From assembly GCA_037576195.1 (NCBI GenBank), contig JAQZDE010000067.1:61001-125000 (forward strand): a DNA stretch of 64,000 bases. Direction: 5' to 3'. Each line of letters starts with the position of its first letter. Position 1 is the first letter of the stretch. The notes beneath the pieces are model-generated. The model saw nothing but the letters and a program-made list of their open reading frames with translations, was not told the DNA's origin and did no database searches. The translations under genes and the position numbers were made by a program. Below, piece after piece: positions 61,101 through 64,000 of this stretch. This DNA comes from Phytoseiulus persimilis. Its lineage: Eukaryota > Arthropoda > Arachnida > Mesostigmata > Phytoseiidae.

Positions 61101-61380
61101 AAAATGGTGGTACTTCACGGTCAGCTCGGGTATGGCTTGATAATCCCTCAAAACTCTTTCCATTCTCCCTGGTTCCGAAAAGGAGTCCCGCACCGAAATC
61201 AATAGTCCACGGGCCGCACCGCTGATCTCTACGTTAGTTATGAGGTGGGTTTACCTGAGTTCTCAGTTGCGTATACTCCGTCCGGCGCGATTGGATGAGA
61301 TGGATCGGTGTCGGCGAGCGAGGAGCGACATTGTGGAGATACATTCGCGTTACCTCTGCTGGGGTCCATGACCTCGACTC
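58164..61380 (-). CDS. Patchy candidate gene, Cys-rich extracellular type
   Basis: Several minus-strand stretches look coding and carry splice borders: 61380-61255 (VEVMDPSRGNANVSPQC, donor GTAAAC, phase 1), about 60297-60145 (AACDLSCRGG, then STLQKCENLTLVWRIQRDG), about 60040-59935 (RYHWSGRPDDVGEQ, NDGTWHSVRLPE), 58878-58715 (GGERIDIRIVSRESSIRVLD), about 58660-58589 (VDSTNGFNVNHTCWTAS) and 58356-58164 (terminal, SDSEFLAWTCELGESCNL then stop). Phases between them were not all reconciled, so the order is not proven. The spacing of Cys and aromatic residues in the 60.2 kb piece recalls REJ modules of polycystin-1-type proteins, but this is weak. It may be more than one gene. Confidence 0.25.
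60681..60744. repeat. Short tandem repeat, about 21-base unit
   Basis: About three imperfect copies of ATTCTGGGTATTTTCGTCGAG. The minus-strand translation gives a repeated Ser-Thr-Lys-Ile-Pro pattern (frame 60585-60827) that is probably not a gene. Confidence 0.5.
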
Positions 61381-61834
61381 CTGAGTAAGAAATCGAGATA
61401 CCGAGACAGGTTTTCCAGAACAGACTTTGCATCATTTATTGCGAGGCTCTGACATATCCTTGACCCGCAGGTCGATCGTTGGCCATTTTCATAGTCGGAC
61501 CTTGTTGGCCAGTGGTAGATTTTCAAAGCTCCTCAGGCAGGCAAACGGGCGACGGCAATGACCGAACGGGCGCACAGCGAGAATGAGTTCTACATAATCG
61601 ACTACGAATATCAATCGAGAAAATGATTCCCGCCCTCCCCATACCAACAGCCACGAAAACCTCCGACATTTTAAGGAATTGAAGGAACAAATAAAACCAT
61701 TGGTTTGCGTGGAAGATACTCGCATAACTTTTCGTCAAAACTCAGTTAAAATCCGACCCTACTCAGGGTCCTCTGGGTTCGAAACTACTTTGCATCTCAT
61801 CTCCAATTTGAGTTTATCCTCATAAAGCTACGAA
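61381..61834. other. Flank of the ERCC6L-like gene
   Basis: The segment just below 61835 should be the 3' UTR of the minus-strand ERCC6L-like gene. Two overlapping minus frames (61489-61725 and 61523-61738) are open but their reading is ambiguous and no gene is called. Confidence 0.3.
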
Positions 61835-64000
61835 TCAGTTGTCTGAATCTTCAACAACTTCAGATGTGGCATTCATATCAACTGTAGAGGTTCCGAGTGT
61901 GCTTGCGTTGGCTTCAGTCTCGACGCCATAGCTTTGGTCGAAGCTGTCATCCACAATGAAAGAGGTCCTTGACGGCTCGAATGTCGTCTCCAGAATGGAC
62001 TTTTCGATCACGCTCTGATCAACCTCGTCGTTTTCCTCGAATGCTCTATCGTAGGCCTCCTCCTCCCGGTGACGGCGGCTCTCTTCCTCGTCGCCGGCCT
62101 CCGGCGACGAGCTTCCCTGGCTTTCTGAGGAGAGCTCTGGGCTCAGGGAACGTTTGACAACGGCAACCGACCGTCGCTTGCTCTTCGATGGGGAAACTTG
62201 ATGAGCGGGTTCAGGATCAACCGTGCTAGCATTCAAGCTGGAATCCGAATCCTGGATTGCGTTCCGCTTCACACGCTTCTGTTTGCAGATGATGCTTCCT
62301 TCCTCGTCCTCGTCGTCTGTTTCGATGATTTCGAACTTTCTGCTCCCATTGCTCTTGGAACTGTGAGGGGAGTCCACATCATCGAGCGACTGCGCATGCT
62401 CTCGAACTAATGCAAATCTCTCATCGGATCTCCGCTTTTGACCAACGCTGCCGCTACTGAGATCATGTTTCCCGACGGAGTATTCATCATCTGACACGAT
62501 CACGCAGTCGTCGTCGTCGTCATCGTCCTGAGTTCGCCGCTGTTTCCTCTCGGAAACGTAAACGATGCTGACGTCCTCGTCACTGCTTTCTTCCTTCTTC
62601 CCATCGAATCTCAGATCCGGTCCCTCGCCTGTACTGTCAGGGTCCAAGATAACACAGTCACTCGACGAGTCGCTCTCGGGGCTGAGGAATGGAAATAAGA
62701 TTCGTGACGATTTAATTTTTATGCCCTGGACGGAGATTAGTGAGCCGCCAGCTCAAGTGTTACCCAGGATGGCGCTTGACCATATCGAGATGTGTTCTTA
62801 CTCGTCTTTTGTAGCCCCTCTAAGCGGGGGGAGGTCCGAGTGTACAGGAGGCAGATGTGCTGTTTGCATCCTCGCGGCCAGGTTCTTCTGATGCGCCGAG
62901 GAGTTGTTGACCTCCGGCACGCCATGCAAGTTACGTTTGAGGTCTTCTGCTATGATCTCCCCTTCTTTCTCTCTCAGGTTTCGCGCTCTTTGAACCTGGA
63001 AAGCAACGGTACAGGAATGACCAAGATAGTGCCGCATGGAAATTCGCGCGAAGTTCCTATTCCCGATGCCCCATGACTGACTTAGCTATTCAAGTAGTGC
63101 AACTTCTCAACAGTCATCCAACTGGAGCGAACTCCTCATTGAATGTTGTGTAGTGTTTTCATTCACAATACCTGATGTGAGATGAATTCTCTCTGTTGTT
63201 CGGGGACCTCCTCTTCCTCCTCTTGTGTCGAGAACATCAGGTCGTGGTGGGAAACACCGAAAACCATACCAGTGCCCAGTAAAAACTCGACGTGATCGGC
63301 AACTTCTGCAGACGGTTGCTTCGTGTGCATCCGTTCAAGCTGTTCTTGCGTTTCCGAGCGAAGAGGATCGTTGAGGACGAAGAGATCTCGCAGCTGGCTG
63401 CGGGTGAAGTACCTGTAACGGCAAATAAGCATGCTTGATTCGCATACTCCAGATATCCGTTGCGGCATCAACTCACTCCGGGCCCCTGGAACTTCCAGAC
63501 TGACTCCTTGACCAAGCTCAGGAAAGAAAATCCGAGCTTCTGTGTACTATGGCTTTCCAGAATGCTCAAAGAACCGAGCTCTTATAAGATTCACCTCGTT
63601 GGGTCAGCTACGTTTCCAGTTGTTTGTTTTATGATGGAGTCTTTAAAAATCTGTCGTGCGTAAATCTTCTCCTCCACAGTGCCACAAGTGATGAGCCTGT
63701 ACACGAGGACATTCCGAGTTTGACCGATCCGAAAGGCTCGGTCCACGGCTTGTGCGTCAGTTGCAGGGTTCCAGTTCGGATCGTAGATGATGACGCGGTC
63801 AGCATTCGTTAACGTCAAACCGACGCCACCGACCTACAGCGAGAATGAGATTTCGATGCTTTAAGAGCCTCCGTTTCACGTCGGAATTTCAGATCCTTGT
63901 CTCGTATATATACACAGACGAGAAGGGAAACGTTCAAGTCTCGTACTTGCGTTGTGAGCAGGAATACGTCACTTCCCTCTCTTTGGAAAACGTCCACAAT
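61835..64000 (-). CDS. ERCC6L: ERCC6L/PICH-like SNF2 DNA translocase, 3' part
   Basis: A mitotic SNF2-family ATPase. It runs off the right edge: visible exons are 64000-63947 (cut), 63833-63595, 63412-63172, 62995-62802 and 62681-61835, all in phase. The helicase C-terminal lobe is clear: VFLLTTQ then [37 protein letters not shown] (motif VI) and [18 protein letters not shown]. The downstream [21 protein letters not shown] and [10 protein letters not shown] segments match the post-helicase region of ERCC6L and distinguish it from ERCC6. The tail (281 codons in one exon) is acidic and Ser-rich, with several hydrophobic-acidic patches ([41 protein letters not shown]). PICH binds ultrafine anaphase bridges. 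The C-terminal TPR of the human protein is not seen here. Confidence 0.9.

Overview
The window is animal nuclear DNA, most likely from an arthropod. Genes are split by short GT-AG introns, overall composition is near 50% GC, and AATAAA signals follow the genes. A Spätzle-type Toll ligand (an arthropod family) sits beside conserved animal genes. The compact layout and the expanded-type NPC2 gene fit a mite or other chelicerate, but that narrower placement is an inference. I see no rRNA, tRNA or CRISPR. Exon joins below were worked out by hand from splice sites and phase; every named model keeps reading frame across its junctions unless stated.

Layout. 1.0-1.8 kb: small basophilic Ser-rich protein (+). 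3.7-7.0 kb: glycogen synthase (+, six exons, one GC-AG intron). 8.2-11.4 kb: Spätzle-family ligand (-, eight exons, 5' end missing). 11.9-13.8 kb: ankyrin/SOCS-like protein (-). 14.6-15.1 kb: small secreted protein (-). 15.2-18.7 kb: two unrecognised multi-exon candidates (+). 18.7-25.9 kb: mostly featureless, with small candidate genes at 20.9-21.3 and 21.9 kb. 25.9-29.1 kb: Rubicon/Pacer-like autophagy protein (+, nine exons). 29.5-32.2 kb: overlapping plus and minus candidates. 32.4-38 kb: repeat-rich block with a decayed retrotransposon integrase, a fold-back MITE, a related fragment, an AACCGC cluster, a minisatellite in two inverted arms and a 45-bp in-frame tandem repeat. 39.2-42.1 kb: taxilin (+, nine exons, a second GC-AG intron). 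44.7-47.4 kb: NPC2/ML lipid-binding protein (+). 48.0-49.5 kb: acidic Ser-rich protein (-). 50.0-50.7 kb: two small candidates (-). 51.7-55.3 kb: chondroitin sulfate synthase (-, eleven exons seen, N-terminus unresolved). 58-61.4 kb: a patchy unrecognised gene (-). 61.8-64.0 kb: 3' half of an ERCC6L/PICH-like SNF2 translocase (-), running off the right edge.

The genes do not form a pathway. They are independent housekeeping functions (glycogen synthesis, vesicle traffic, autophagy, sterol/lipid binding, glycosaminoglycan synthesis, mitotic DNA translocation) plus a secreted immune or developmental ligand. The most interesting items are the two GC-AG introns, a stop-free in-frame intron in the NPC2 gene, the Rubicon-like protein without a visible RUN domain, the SUMO-interaction-like motifs in the PICH tail, and the repeat block at 32-38 kb. 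I found no convincing new multi-gene system.
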